The notes below the pieces were generated by a model, which made no database searches, was not told the DNA's origin, and saw nothing but the letters and a program-made list of their open reading frames with translations. Both the position numbers and the translations under genes were made by a program. Below are positions 7,741 to 16,540 of a stretch of 26,750 nucleotides of DNA, piece by piece; the first letter of the stretch is position 1; the number at the start of each line of letters is the position of its first letter. Source of the DNA: an uncultured Eggerthella sp. (GTDB lineage: Bacteria; Actinomycetota; Coriobacteriia; Coriobacteriales; Eggerthellaceae); the NCBI GenBank assembly GCA_900556585.1, contig USPD01000015.1:1-26750 (forward strand), given 5' to 3'.

Positions 7741-9318
7741 ATGGCAACGAAAGTTTTTGCATATGACACCACTTTACGCGATGGGGAGCAGAGTGAAGGA
7801 ATCACTCTCTCTTTGGAAGACAAGCTTCGCATTGTTGCTTGTCTCGATGAATTTGGTGTGGACTATATTGAAGGCGGCTATCCTGCTTCAAACCCAAAGG
7901 ATATAGCCTTCTTTAAAGAGGTAGCAAAGATGGATTTAAAGCATGCACGTATTGCTGCTTTTGGTTCCACTTGCAAAAAAGGTGTTGCCGCAGAAGATGA
8001 TTCCGGTTTGAAAGATTTGTTGGAATCAGGTGCTACGGTAGTTACTATCGTGGGTAAGAGTTGGGACGCTCAGGTAGAACGAGCGCTTATGACTACTCTT
8101 GAAGAAAATATTCGCATGGTTTCTGAATCCATTGCTTACTTAAAGGCGCATGAGGTAGAAGTAGTGTTCGATGCCGAGCATTTCTATGATGGATATAAAG
8201 CAAATCCTGCTTATTCCCTTGAAGTAATTGAAGCAGCAGTAAATGCCGGCGCTGATTCTATTGATCTGTGCGAAACGAATGGCGGCGCACTTCCTTTCGA
8301 GGTCGAAGAAATAACGCGTGTGGTAACAAGCCGCTTTCCTGGTCAGCGTTTTGGCGTGCATTGTCATAATGATTCCGGTTGCGCTGTGGCAAATACACTT
8401 GCAGCTGTTCGTGCTGGTTGCACGCAAATTCAAGGTACGGTTAACGGATATGGTGAACGTGTAGGCAACTGTGATTTATTGTGCGCAATTGCTGATCTTG
8501 AGTTGAAGATGGGCTACACCATTGTAGGACGCGATAACTTGAAACAGCTTACAAGCGTTGCGCGTTCTGTTGCAGAAATGTGCAACATGGTTCATTCAAT
8601 GCATCATCCTTATACGGGATCTTCCGCATTTGCCCACAAGGGCGGTTTGCATGCAAGCGCTATTGCGCGTTTTCCCGAAGCCTACGAGCACACCAAGCCT
8701 GAAAATGTTGGCAACACTACGCGTGTACTGGTCAGCGAATTGGCAGGCAAGGCTTCTTTGGTTGCAAAAGCAAAGTCGCTTGGGTTTGACTTAAGCGGTA
8801 ATGGCGCTTTAACGCAACAGATTCTTGATGATATTAAAGAACGCGAAAACCAAGGTTTTTCATACGAAATTGCCGACGGCTCTTTGGCTGTTCTGCTGCG
8901 TATGCATATGGGTACCTTCAAACCTCATTTCACATTAGAGAGCTTCCGTGTCATTGTGGATGACAAGGAAGATACCAATGCGTGGGCTAAAGATGCTACT
9001 AGTGAAGCAACTATTAAGGTCCATGTTGGCGATCAACGTTTTGTTGCAACAGGTGAAGGAGTAGGCCCTGTTGGAGCTTTGGACAATGCTCTTCGCCTGG
9101 CACTTTCTGGGGTGTACCCGGAAGTTAACAATATTGAATTGGTAGACTTCAAGGTTCGTATCTTGGATGAAAACGTGGGTACAGGTGCAATTACACGCGT
9201 TATGATTACCACTTCTAATGGAAAAGAATCGTGGGGCACTATTGGTGTTTCTGAAAATATTATTGAAGCGTCTTGGAATGCATTAGTTGATTCGTTCGAA
9301 TATGGTTTAGATAGGTAG
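7741..9318 (+). CDS. cimA: (R)-citramalate synthase
   Basis: The protein has 525 residues and condenses acetyl-CoA with pyruvate to citramalate, the entry to the threonine-independent isoleucine route. The catalytic HMGL/DRE-TIM barrel shows DTTLRDGEQSEGITLS at 9-24, GGYPASNPKD at 45-54, and HCHNDSGCAVANT at 207-219 with the metal-binding histidines. TVNGYGERVGNCDL follows at 233-246, then HKGGLHASAI. The C-terminal part from about residue 390 is the LeuA-type dimer domain that binds the feedback inhibitor. The GGYPASNPKD form points to the citramalate synthase family and away from classical 2-isopropylmalate synthase. The ATG at 7741 fits the family start. A TTG at 7726 in the same frame would add five residues with no support. 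The terminator just upstream and the TrpR-like gene 13 bases downstream suggest dedicated control. Confidence 0.93.
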   Translation: MATKVFAYDTTLRDGEQSEGITLSLEDKLRIVACLDEFGVDYIEGGYPASNPKDIAFFKEVAKMDLKHARIAAFGSTCKKGVAAEDDSGLKDLLESGATVVTIVGKSWDAQVERALMTTLEENIRMVSESIAYLKAHEVEVVFDAEHFYDGYKANPAYSLEVIEAAVNAGADSIDLCETNGGALPFEVEEITRVVTSRFPGQRFGVHCHNDSGCAVANTLAAVRAGCTQIQGTVNGYGERVGNCDLLCAIADLELKMGYTIVGRDNLKQLTSVARSVAEMCNMVHSMHHPYTGSSAFAHKGGLHASAIARFPEAYEHTKPENVGNTTRVLVSELAGKASLVAKAKSLGFDLSGNGALTQQILDDIKERENQGFSYEIADGSLAVLLRMHMGTFKPHFTLESFRVIVDDKEDTNAWAKDATSEATIKVHVGDQRFVATGEGVGPVGALDNALRLALSGVYPEVNNIELVDFKVRILDENVGTGAITRVMITTSNGKESWGTIGVSENIIEASWNALVDSFEYGLDR

Positions 9319-9331
9319 CGTGGAGGAAATT

Positions 9332-9643
9332 ATGGCTGAATTGCGCACGCGCGAAGTTGAAGACCTACTAACAGTATTTGCAGGCCTTACTGATCCAAAC
9401 GATATTTTTGCCTTGTTAGAAGATCTGTTTACGGTACGCGAAATTAAGGACACCTCTCAGCGCTTAGATGTAGCGCGTATGCTAAAAGAAGGAAGCTCAT
9501 ACGCGGTTATCGAACAAACTACAGGAGCTTCGGCAACCACTATCGCTCGCGTTTCTAAGGCTTTAAATTATGGGGCTGGAGGTTATGAACGCGCGTTCAG
9601 TGCTTTGGAAAAACAGAAGAATAATAATGCGGCGGATGAATAG
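9332..9643 (+). CDS. TrpR-like regulator, YerC/YecD family
   Basis: This 103-residue all-helical protein belongs to the Trp repressor superfamily. It resembles the YerC/YecD group, whose ligand is not generally known and which need not respond to tryptophan. The DNA-binding turn is visible at about residues 55-85 (EGSSYAVIEQTTGASATTI followed by ARVSKALNYG). The ATG at 9332 has GGAGG 5 bases before it. A GTG at 9320 in the same frame would overlap that site and is less likely. It starts 13 bases after cimA, so the two are probably cotranscribed. A role in controlling the ilvE/cimA region is a reasonable guess, but the sequence does not show it. A weak hairpin (about 9646-9673) follows the stop. 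Confidence 0.85.
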   Translation: MAELRTREVEDLLTVFAGLTDPNDIFALLEDLFTVREIKDTSQRLDVARMLKEGSSYAVIEQTTGASATTIARVSKALNYGAGGYERAFSALEKQKNNNAADE

Positions 9644-9772
9644 TGCCGCTGTAGAAGAATAGCGGTACGGCAAAAGAGTATCTAACACCAAACCTGCTTA
9701 CGTATAAGTATTATTGATATAAATCTTTCAAAATCGTCTTCTTGCAACCCAGGCAATCGCAGAAAGGCAATC

Positions 9773-10927
9773 ATGGGCAAAGTATCTGATTTTTGTAAGC
9801 GAAAGAACATCGAGATATCAGTACAACGATATTTGATTGATGCGTTAGGTGCTATGGCACAAGGTTTGTTTGCATCCTTATTAATGGGAACCATTCTTTC
9901 TACAATTGGTGAGCAAAGTGGAATTTCTATTCTTGTTCAAGTTGGAGATTTTGCTAAAAGCGCATCGGGTCCTGCAATGGCTGTTGCAATTGGATTTGCT
10001 TTGAAGGCTCCTTCATTGGTCTTGTTTTCTTTGGTTGCGGTAGGATATGCTGCGAATTCTCTTGGTGGTGCAGGTGGTCCTTTGGCTGTATTAGTGGTTG
10101 CTATTGTGGCGGCTGAATGCGGCAAAGTGGTTGCCAATGAAACCAAAATTGATATTTTAATCACCCCTTCAGTAACAATATTGTCGGGCTGTTTGTTGTC
10201 TATGGCATGCGCTCCAGCTATTGGCGCTACCGCTACAGCGGTTGGCTCTCTTATTATGTGGGCAACGGAACTTCAGCCCTTCTTTATGGGTATTCTAGTA
10301 TCTGCCTTAGTAGGTCTTGCGCTAACGTTGCCTATCTCTTCTGCGGCAATTTGCGCAGCACTCTCACTGACGGGTCTTGCGGGTGGCGCTGCGGTGGCTG
10401 GTTGCTGCGCGCAGATGGTTGGTTTTGCGGTTATGAGTTTTAAAGAAAATCGTTGGGGCGGTTTGGTTTCTCAGGGTTTGGGAACCTCAATGCTTCAGAT
10501 GGGTAACATTGTGCGCAATCCCCGTATCTGGATTCCGCCCACGCTTGCTTCTATGATTACTGGTCCTATTGCAACATGTCTTTTCCAATTAAAGATGAAT
10601 GGTCCAGCTATTTCTTCGGGTATGGGCACCTGTGGTCTTGTAGGTCCTATTGGTGTTTATACTGGTTGGGTAAGTGATGTTTCATCTGGTGCAATGGCGG
10701 CGGTTACCGCCTTTGACTGGATTGGTCTTATTCTTATCTGTTTTATTCTTCCAGCTCTTTTGTCTTGGGTATTTTGTCAAATTTTGCGCAAGATTGGCTG
10801 GATTAAAGAAGGTGATCTTAAACTTGAATCAGCCGACGATATTGTAAAGGCTAATGCAGCTGAAATTGAAAATAATAAAGTAAAAGCTGCTGTCACCGCA
10901 TCTTCTTCAGTTGAATCAAAGGCATAA
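9773..10927 (+). CDS. PTS EIIC-type membrane protein, PfoR-like
   Basis: The product has 384 residues and is a polytopic inner-membrane protein. About ten hydrophobic segments rich in Gly, Ala and Ser run from about residue 22 to 350, with a charged cytosolic tail after that. Segments such as SASGPAMAVAIGFALKAPS and WIPPTLASMITGPIATCLF, and the GGAGGPLAVLV run, match the EIIC-2 type family that includes PfoR. Some members of that family are annotated as regulators and some as sugar channels. No EIIA, EIIB or other PTS enzyme is nearby, so sugar transport by the usual phosphotransfer route is doubtful. The ATG at 9773 follows AGAAAGG. The stop is 2 bases before the GTG of the next gene, which implies translational coupling with a solute-binding lipoprotein. 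Confidence 0.8.
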   Translation: MGKVSDFCKRKNIEISVQRYLIDALGAMAQGLFASLLMGTILSTIGEQSGISILVQVGDFAKSASGPAMAVAIGFALKAPSLVLFSLVAVGYAANSLGGAGGPLAVLVVAIVAAECGKVVANETKIDILITPSVTILSGCLLSMACAPAIGATATAVGSLIMWATELQPFFMGILVSALVGLALTLPISSAAICAALSLTGLAGGAAVAGCCAQMVGFAVMSFKENRWGGLVSQGLGTSMLQMGNIVRNPRIWIPPTLASMITGPIATCLFQLKMNGPAISSGMGTCGLVGPIGVYTGWVSDVSSGAMAAVTAFDWIGLILICFILPALLSWVFCQILRKIGWIKEGDLKLESADDIVKANAAEIENNKVKAAVTASSSVESKA

Positions 10928-10929
10928 AC

Positions 10930-11733
10930 GTGCAATATGAAAACAGCATGAAATTTAAAAGCTTTAAGATAATAGGTGTTCTGTTTGTCATAGCGTTTGC
11001 ATTAACGTTCTCTTTAAGCGCGATGTCAAGCTGCTCTTCTGCTTCTGATACTGATGAATATAAGCTTGTAGAAGACGGCAAATTAAAGGTTGCCATGTCA
11101 CTTGATTATCCTCCCTTTGAGTCTATGGACGGAGAAACTCCTGTTGGATTTGATGTTGCGGTAATCCAGGAGGTAGCAAATCGATTGGGCCTTAGCTGTG
11201 AAATTGCCAATGTGGGGCTTCAAGGAATTGTTCCTGCTGTGCAAAAGGGAGAAAAATACGATGTAGGAATTTCTGCCCTGTCCATTAACTCTGATGATGA
11301 AGCCAAGGTGGACTTTACTTCGTCGTATTACATTGCTGAACAGGCAATTGTTGTTTTGGATGGATCGTACAACAACGCTGAAGATCTACAAGATTTGCCT
11401 GTTGCTGCTCAACCAGGAACAACAAGTTATTTTTATGCAAGAGATTCAGTTTCAAACAAGGTGGTTCCTCACAGCAATTTGCAAGATTGCTTTGCCGAAT
11501 TGCAAGCAGGAACAGTGAAAGCAGTAGTGACTGAATATCAAGTTGCAAAATCTTTACTTGCAAATGGCTATACTAATTGTGAAATTCTAGAAAAAGTAGC
11601 TACCAGTGAAGAATATGGTATTGCAGTAAACAAAGACAATCATGCTCTTACCGATGCTATCAATGAAGCGCTTGCTTCCATGGAAGATGATGGCACGTTA
11701 GAAGCTCTCCGAGCGCAATATCTTGCTTTGTAA
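10930..11733 (+). CDS. Family 3 extracellular solute-binding lipoprotein (amino acid type)
   Basis: The 267-residue protein has a lysine-containing N-terminus, a hydrophobic stretch and a lipobox-like AMSSC with Cys at about residue 35, so it is probably a membrane-anchored lipoprotein. The mature part is a family 3 periplasmic-binding fold: GKLKVAMSLDYPPFESMDG, then PVGFDVAVIQEVANRLGL, and a C-terminal EYGIAVNKDN block. Relatives bind polar amino acids such as glutamine, cystine or arginine. No ABC permease or ATPase gene is adjacent, which is unusual. Its closest partner is the PfoR-like membrane protein 2 bases upstream. The GTG at 10930 is chosen because AAAGG lies 7 bases before it; the in-frame ATG at 10948 lacks such a site. 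The aminopeptidase starts 43 bases after the stop without a terminator. Confidence 0.85.
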   Translation: MQYENSMKFKSFKIIGVLFVIAFALTFSLSAMSSCSSASDTDEYKLVEDGKLKVAMSLDYPPFESMDGETPVGFDVAVIQEVANRLGLSCEIANVGLQGIVPAVQKGEKYDVGISALSINSDDEAKVDFTSSYYIAEQAIVVLDGSYNNAEDLQDLPVAAQPGTTSYFYARDSVSNKVVPHSNLQDCFAELQAGTVKAVVTEYQVAKSLLANGYTNCEILEKVATSEEYGIAVNKDNHALTDAINEALASMEDDGTLEALRAQYLAL

Positions 11734-11776
11734 GTAGCTCTTAGGCAGTATTGCGCGCGAAAAGGGAAGGAAGCAT

Positions 11777-13213
11777 ATGGAACGTAAAGTTGCGTGGGAA
11801 TCGTATTCGGCAGACCAGCTTGAAGAATTAGAGGCTTTGAACAAACGCTATATTGACTTTATTTCCGATAACAAAACTGAACGTCGCTGTTTTGCAGCTT
11901 CAGTTGCTCAGGCGCAAGCAGCAGGATACATTAGTCTTGATGAAGCGGTGAAAGAAGGACGCAGTCTGAAACCAGGTGATAAGGTTTGGGCTGGTATTCA
12001 TGGTAAAACGTTAGTGCTTGTTCATGTTGGTAGCGCTTCAATGGTGGAGGGTCTTAATATTTTAGGCGCTCACATTGACAGCCCTCGCTTAGACTTAAAA
12101 CAAAATCCGTTGTATGAAAGCGATGGATTCGCTTATTTGGATACCCATTATTATGGCGGAATTAAACATTATCAGTGGGTGACCTTGCCCTTAGCGTTGC
12201 ATGGTGTTGTGGTAAAAACTGACGGTACCGTTGTAGATATTAATGTTGGCGATGACCCTGCTGATCCTGTATTTTGCGTAACCGACTTGCTGCCTCATTT
12301 AGGTAATCAACAAATGGCCAAAAAGGGCAGCGAAGTAGTTGAAGGCGAAAGCCTTGATATTTTGATGGGTAATCGTCCTTTGGTGGTGTCCAAAGAAAAG
12401 GGCGAAGCTGAAGACAAGGAAAACACGGCGGACGAAACTAAAGAAAATGCCAAGGAAAAAGTAAAGGCATTCGCACTGCAGCTTCTTCAGGAAAAGTATG
12501 GCATCACCGAAGAAGATTTCGTTTCTGCTGAAATTGAAGTAGTGCCTGCGGGTCGCGCACGTGAATTAGGCTTCGATAGAAGTATGGTACTTGGTTATGG
12601 TCAGGATGATCGTGTTTGCGCCTATACATCGCTTGAAGCTCAACTTGCTTTGCAGGAAACCCCCAAAACCACCGCAGTTACCGTGTTGGTAGATAAAGAA
12701 GAAATTGGTAGCGTTGGTGCAACAGGTATGGGATCACTGTTCTTTGAAAACACTATTGCTGAGGTTTTATCTCTTGCGGGATACACAGGAGAGCTTCCTC
12801 TTCGTCGTTGTTTGGCGGCATCGCGTATGCTTTCTTCCGATGTTTCAGCTGCGTATGATCCTGCGTATGCAAGCGTGTATGAAACGAAGAATTCCGCTTT
12901 TGCGGGCAAGGGTATAGTGTTCAATAAGTACACGGGCGCTCGTGGTAAGAGCGGTTCTAATGATGCTCGTGCAGAATATGTTGCCTATGTTCGCCGCGTA
13001 ATGGACGACGCAAACGTAACATACCAAACTGCTGAATTGGGTAAGGTCGATGCAGGCGGCGGCGGAACTATCGCCTATATTCCTGCAAAGTATGGCATGG
13101 ATGTAATTGATTCGGGTGTCGCTGTTTTGTCTATGCATGCGCCTTGGGAAGTAACCTCTAAGGCGGACATTTATGAGGCCTATCGTGCTTACCGTGCTTT
13201 TTTGGAGGCATAA
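11777..13213 (+). CDS. M18 family aminopeptidase
   Basis: The 478-residue protein is a cytosolic dizinc aminopeptidase that trims N-terminal residues from peptides. Metal and catalytic motifs of the family are visible: GAHIDSPRLD at 97-106 with His99, DKEEIGSVGATGMGS in the middle, SSDVSAAYDPAY, and VLSMHAPWEVTSKAD near the end with the last metal-binding histidine. A lysine- and glutamate-rich insert at about residues 203-235 links the two lobes. The ATG at 11777 follows GGAAGGA. It has no terminator before it and may share a transcript with the PfoR-like and binding-protein genes, which would join peptide breakdown to amino acid sensing or uptake. That link is inference. Confidence 0.93.
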   Translation: MERKVAWESYSADQLEELEALNKRYIDFISDNKTERRCFAASVAQAQAAGYISLDEAVKEGRSLKPGDKVWAGIHGKTLVLVHVGSASMVEGLNILGAHIDSPRLDLKQNPLYESDGFAYLDTHYYGGIKHYQWVTLPLALHGVVVKTDGTVVDINVGDDPADPVFCVTDLLPHLGNQQMAKKGSEVVEGESLDILMGNRPLVVSKEKGEAEDKENTADETKENAKEKVKAFALQLLQEKYGITEEDFVSAEIEVVPAGRARELGFDRSMVLGYGQDDRVCAYTSLEAQLALQETPKTTAVTVLVDKEEIGSVGATGMGSLFFENTIAEVLSLAGYTGELPLRRCLAASRMLSSDVSAAYDPAYASVYETKNSAFAGKGIVFNKYTGARGKSGSNDARAEYVAYVRRVMDDANVTYQTAELGKVDAGGGGTIAYIPAKYGMDVIDSGVAVLSMHAPWEVTSKADIYEAYRAYRAFLEA

Positions 13214-13226
13214 TTATTAAGCAATG

Positions 13227-13246
13227 GGGCTCCTTGGGAGCCCTTT
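13227..13246 (+). terminator. Intrinsic terminator after the aminopeptidase gene
   Basis: GGGCTCC (13227-13233) pairs perfectly with GGAGCCC (13237-13243) around a 3-base loop. The tail TTTAGTATTT is only partly T-rich. It lies 13 bases after the stop. Confidence 0.7.
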
Positions 13247-13338
13247 AGTATTTGGCGGTTTTTTGGTGAATAAGTTCTAAAGTGCCAGAAAGCGCCATTC
13301 ATACAAGCGTGCATGCCGAAAAAAAATTAAATAAAGAT

Positions 13339-13367
13339 ATGGCAATGGCAACATGGGTGACTATAAT
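13339..13367 (+). promoter_or_regulatory. Predicted promoter of the IMP dehydrogenase gene
   Basis: A perfect -10 TATAAT (13362-13367) lies 17 bases after ATGGCA (13339-13344), a 4-of-6 match to the -35 consensus. Transcription would start near 13374, giving a leader of about 80 bases. No guanine riboswitch core is recognisable in the leader. Confidence 0.6.
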
Positions 13368-13455
13368 GATGAAAACTTATCTTGAAATAGGGGTAAGATT
13401 AGTGCATCGGTAGAAATCAGCGAAACTATAGAAGAACTCAGGCAAGGAGTGCTGT

Positions 13456-14982
13456 ATGGCTTATTACTTCGAAGAACCTTCTCGTACATTTAATGAGTAT
13501 CTACTCGTTCCAGGTTATTCCTCTTCTCAATGTATCCCTGAAGCAGTAGATTTGAGTACTCCTCTTGTGCGTTTTCGCAAGGGTGAAGAGGAATGCCCTT
13601 TGAAGCTTTCTATTCCAATGGTTTCCGCTATTATGCAGGCGGTTTCTGATGACGGCATGGCAGTAGCTTTAGCACAGCAGGGCGGCATTTCATTTATTTA
13701 TGGTTCCCAGACCATTGAGCAGCAGGCTGCAATGGTTGGTCGCGTAAAGGATCACAAGGCGGGCTTTGTTCGTAGCGATTCCAACCTTACGCCTACCGCA
13801 ACGTTGCGTGACGTGGTAGAGCTTAAGGAAAAGAACGGTCACACCACTATGCCAGTTACCGAAGGCGGTCATCCTCAAGGAAAACTGCTTGGTATTGTTA
13901 CGGGTCGTGACTATCGTCTTTCTCGTATGGATCTTGATACGCCTGTATTTGAGTTCATGACTCCTCGTGAAAAACTTATTTGTGGCAATGCAAATACCAC
14001 GCTCAAAGAAGCTAACGACATCATTTGGGATAACAAACTTAACTCTTTGCCTATCGTGGACGACGAAGACAACCTTATGTATATGGTATTTCGTAAGGAC
14101 TACGAACAGCACAAGTCCAACCCTCATGAGTTGCTTGACTCTCATAAGCGTTATCTGGTTGGCGCTGGTATCAATACGCGCGACTATGAAGAGCGCGTTC
14201 CTGCACTTATTAAGGCGGGCGCTGACGTGCTGTGTATTGACTCTTCAGAAGGCTATTCCGAATGGCAACTGCGCACCATCAAGTGGATTCGCGATCATTA
14301 CGGTAATTCAGTAAAGGTTGGCGCTGGTAACGTAGTTGACACTGAAGGCTTCCGCTTCTTGGCAGATGCTGGTGCTGACTTTATTAAAGTTGGTATTGGC
14401 GGCGGTTCAATTTGTATTACCCGCGAGCAGAAGGGTATTGGTCGTGGTCAGGCAACCGCATTGATCGAGGTTGCTAAAGCTCGTGATGAGTACTTTAAGG
14501 AAACAGGTGTGTATGTACCTGTTTGCTCTGACGGTGGCATTGTATATGACCATCATATGACCTTGGCTCTTGCCATGGGCGCTGACTTCTTGATGCTGGG
14601 CCGTTACTTTGCTCGCTTCGACGAAAGCCCTACCAACCGCGTAACGGTTAATGGCAGCTATATGAAAGAGTACTGGGGCGAAGGTTCAGCTCGTGCTCGT
14701 AACTGGCAGCGCTATGACTTGGGTGGCGCTAAGAAGGGCTTGACGTTTGAAGAAGGCGTTGATTCCTATGTTCCTTATGCAGGTGCCTTGAAGGATAACG
14801 TGGACATGACCTTGTCTAAGATTAAATCCACTATGTGCAACTGCGGTGCTTTGACTATTCCTGAATTGCAGGAGAAGGCAAAGCTTACGGTTGTAAGCTC
14901 AACTTCAATTGTTGAGGGCGGCGCGCATGACGTTTTGCTGAAAGATAAGACCCCTTATGTAGGCAACACCATTTCAGGCTAA
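13456..14982 (+). CDS. guaB: IMP dehydrogenase, Tritrichomonas foetus-like divergent type
   Basis: The protein has 508 residues and oxidises IMP to XMP with NAD, the committed step of guanine nucleotide synthesis in the cytosol. It is a TIM barrel interrupted by two CBS domains at roughly 100-215. The catalytic loop is GIGGGSICITREQKGIG with Cys320, where ordinary bacterial enzymes have GIGPGSICTTR. The flap contains RNWQRYD, with the Arg419-Tyr420 dyad that activates water. The whole protein closely resembles my memory of the T. foetus enzyme, from NEYLLVPG at the start to STMCNCGALTIP at the end. The ATG at 13456 has AAGGAG 6 bases upstream. It has its own promoter and a strong terminator. 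guaA is not adjacent. Confidence 0.93.
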   Translation: MAYYFEEPSRTFNEYLLVPGYSSSQCIPEAVDLSTPLVRFRKGEEECPLKLSIPMVSAIMQAVSDDGMAVALAQQGGISFIYGSQTIEQQAAMVGRVKDHKAGFVRSDSNLTPTATLRDVVELKEKNGHTTMPVTEGGHPQGKLLGIVTGRDYRLSRMDLDTPVFEFMTPREKLICGNANTTLKEANDIIWDNKLNSLPIVDDEDNLMYMVFRKDYEQHKSNPHELLDSHKRYLVGAGINTRDYEERVPALIKAGADVLCIDSSEGYSEWQLRTIKWIRDHYGNSVKVGAGNVVDTEGFRFLADAGADFIKVGIGGGSICITREQKGIGRGQATALIEVAKARDEYFKETGVYVPVCSDGGIVYDHHMTLALAMGADFLMLGRYFARFDESPTNRVTVNGSYMKEYWGEGSARARNWQRYDLGGAKKGLTFEEGVDSYVPYAGALKDNVDMTLSKIKSTMCNCGALTIPELQEKAKLTVVSSTSIVEGGAHDVLLKDKTPYVGNTISG

Positions 14983-15021
14983 ACGGCAACCACAGTAATA
15001 CGATTGTAATAGTTTTTAGTG

Positions 15022-15060
15022 GCAGTCATTGGTTTGCAAGAAATCAATGACTGCTTTTTT
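15022..15060 (+). terminator. Intrinsic terminator after the IMP dehydrogenase gene
   Basis: GCAGTCATTG (15022-15031) pairs perfectly with CAATGACTGC (15045-15054). The stem extends inward by four more pairs to a GCAAG loop, and six T follow (15055-15060). Confidence 0.95.
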
Positions 15061-15314
15061 AATTGAGTAGTTTTATCGGGCAACTTAGCTTGCTGGATAA
15101 ATGCCTTAGGCTTCGGCCTGTCTTGGGCTGGAGTTTTACTGCTTGGAAGATTCACCTCTTAGGCGTCTTCACAAAATCTCCTAGAAAATACGAAGACTTA
15201 TTTACGGTAAAAATCTGATATGACCTGGTGTTATATGTTTTGTAGTAAACTAAAGAGGAAGAGCATGAGTTAGTGAATTATGAAGAAAAGGCTTTCTAGG
15301 TTAAACTTTTAAAC
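15061..15314. other. Structured intergenic region before the secreted coiled-coil gene
   Basis: No gene is visible. AGGC-TTCG-GCCT (15108-15119) is a small hairpin with a stable UUCG loop, inside a wider set of G- and C-rich words (15104-15132). GAAGA/TCTTC arms (15146-15170) form a second weak hairpin. TTTACGGTAAA (15201-15211) is the best example of the recurrent TTTACGG word and is nearly palindromic. I could not match the region to a known riboswitch or small RNA class. The ribosome binding site of the next gene is weak. Confidence 0.4.
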
Positions 15315-16418
15315 ATGTGTACTCGAATAAAAAAAGCGTTTGGCGCTACGGTAATGAGCATTTTGCTAGCTTTATCGCTGCTTCCTTGTTTGGGAGCGCA
15401 AGCTGCTTATGCTGATGAGCTTTCCGATGCTCAAGCAACGCTTGATGATGCTTCTGCTCAGTTAGACGCAATTTCTGCAGAATACAACGACTTACAAACG
15501 GAAATAAACAACTTAGACGCAGAAATAGCAACAACTACGCAAAAGGTTCAAGAAGCACAGCAGGCTATGCTTGATGGTCAGAAAGTTTTGGGAGATGCTG
15601 TTCTTGCTGAATATAAAAGCGATGGTGGTCTTTCCTTGGTCAATATTGTATTAACATCTGAAAGTATTTCAGATTTTGTCACCAATATGACCTACTACAC
15701 TGCTATTCAGGAAGACCAGGCTGAAATAATTGAAGAACAACGCCAGCTCAACGAAACGTTTAATGCAGCGTTGGATGACTTGAATGCTCAGCGTGACAGC
15801 CAGCAAGCAGTTCTCGATCAGGCCGAAGCCAAGAAGTCTGAGGCAGAAAAAGTGGTATCGGATGCTTCTGCTAAAGTTTCTTCTATTAAGGAATCTCAAG
15901 CAGCGCTTGCTGCTCTTCAAGCTAAGGCAAACCAAGTAGGTCAAACTCAGCAGAGTTCAGATCAGCAGCAGGCAGTAAGTCCTGATTGGAATACCGACAC
16001 TGATCGTCCTGCAACGAGTGGTGGTGTTACTGATTCTGGAAACAGTAATAATAATACTGGTGGGGCCGGCAATTCATCCGACTCTTCTAAGGGATGGAAA
16101 TCTGGCTTAGCCTCTGCTTATGGTGGATCGTCGGATCCTAATACTCCAAACCCTGGAACTACTGCTACTGGTGCTGTTTGTAACGATTCTTCTATGGGCG
16201 TAGCCATTCCTATGAGCTGGTCTAACTATCGTTCCTATTTTGGCCGTGCTGTTGAAATTAAGTATGGAGGAAAGACGGTAGTAGCAACCATTAATGACTG
16301 TGGTGGTTTGAGTGGGGGCGCTCGCTCGCTTGATCTACAGCCAGGTGTTTTCAAAGCGTTTGGTTTTAGCACCTGCCAGGCTTGGGGTGTTCGAACGGTT
16401 TCTTATCGTATCTTGTAA
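15315..16418 (+). CDS. Secreted protein: coiled coil plus RlpA-like double-psi beta-barrel domain
   Basis: The 367-residue product starts with a signal peptide (lysines, hydrophobic run, AQA-A and AYA-D cleavage sites at about 30-33). Residues 35-200 are a long coiled coil rich in Ala, Gln, Asp and Glu, in the style of the N-terminal part of PcsB/CwlO cell-wall hydrolases. It includes the non-coil LSLVNIVLTSESISDFVTNM hinge. A low-complexity Ser/Asn/Gly/Gln linker follows (205-255). Residues 258-367 look like a double-psi beta-barrel as in RlpA and expansins, with VATINDCGG at about 323-331 and RSLDLQPGVFKAFG. Three cysteines lie in or near this domain. It is probably an envelope protein acting on peptidoglycan. 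An NlpC/P60 or CHAP domain, usual in this layout, is absent. The ATG at 15315 is forced by an upstream in-frame TAG at 15297. Confidence 0.8.
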   Translation: MCTRIKKAFGATVMSILLALSLLPCLGAQAAYADELSDAQATLDDASAQLDAISAEYNDLQTEINNLDAEIATTTQKVQEAQQAMLDGQKVLGDAVLAEYKSDGGLSLVNIVLTSESISDFVTNMTYYTAIQEDQAEIIEEQRQLNETFNAALDDLNAQRDSQQAVLDQAEAKKSEAEKVVSDASAKVSSIKESQAALAALQAKANQVGQTQQSSDQQQAVSPDWNTDTDRPATSGGVTDSGNSNNNTGGAGNSSDSSKGWKSGLASAYGGSSDPNTPNPGTTATGAVCNDSSMGVAIPMSWSNYRSYFGRAVEIKYGGKTVVATINDCGGLSGGARSLDLQPGVFKAFGFSTCQAWGVRTVSYRIL

Positions 16419-16540
16419 ATGCTAGACGCTTTTACAGGGCGGCTTTCCTGCAAAGTGGTTGCAACAATTTGCCTACCGTAAAGAATTTGGCCGTCTGTAA
16501 GTGTTTTTCTGGACTATTTCCCCGCTTGTAATAATTCGGT

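Noticed and set aside
13214..13455. Possible guanine riboswitch before guaB
   Set aside because: I looked for the conserved purine-riboswitch core words and did not find them. A normal promoter is visible in their place.
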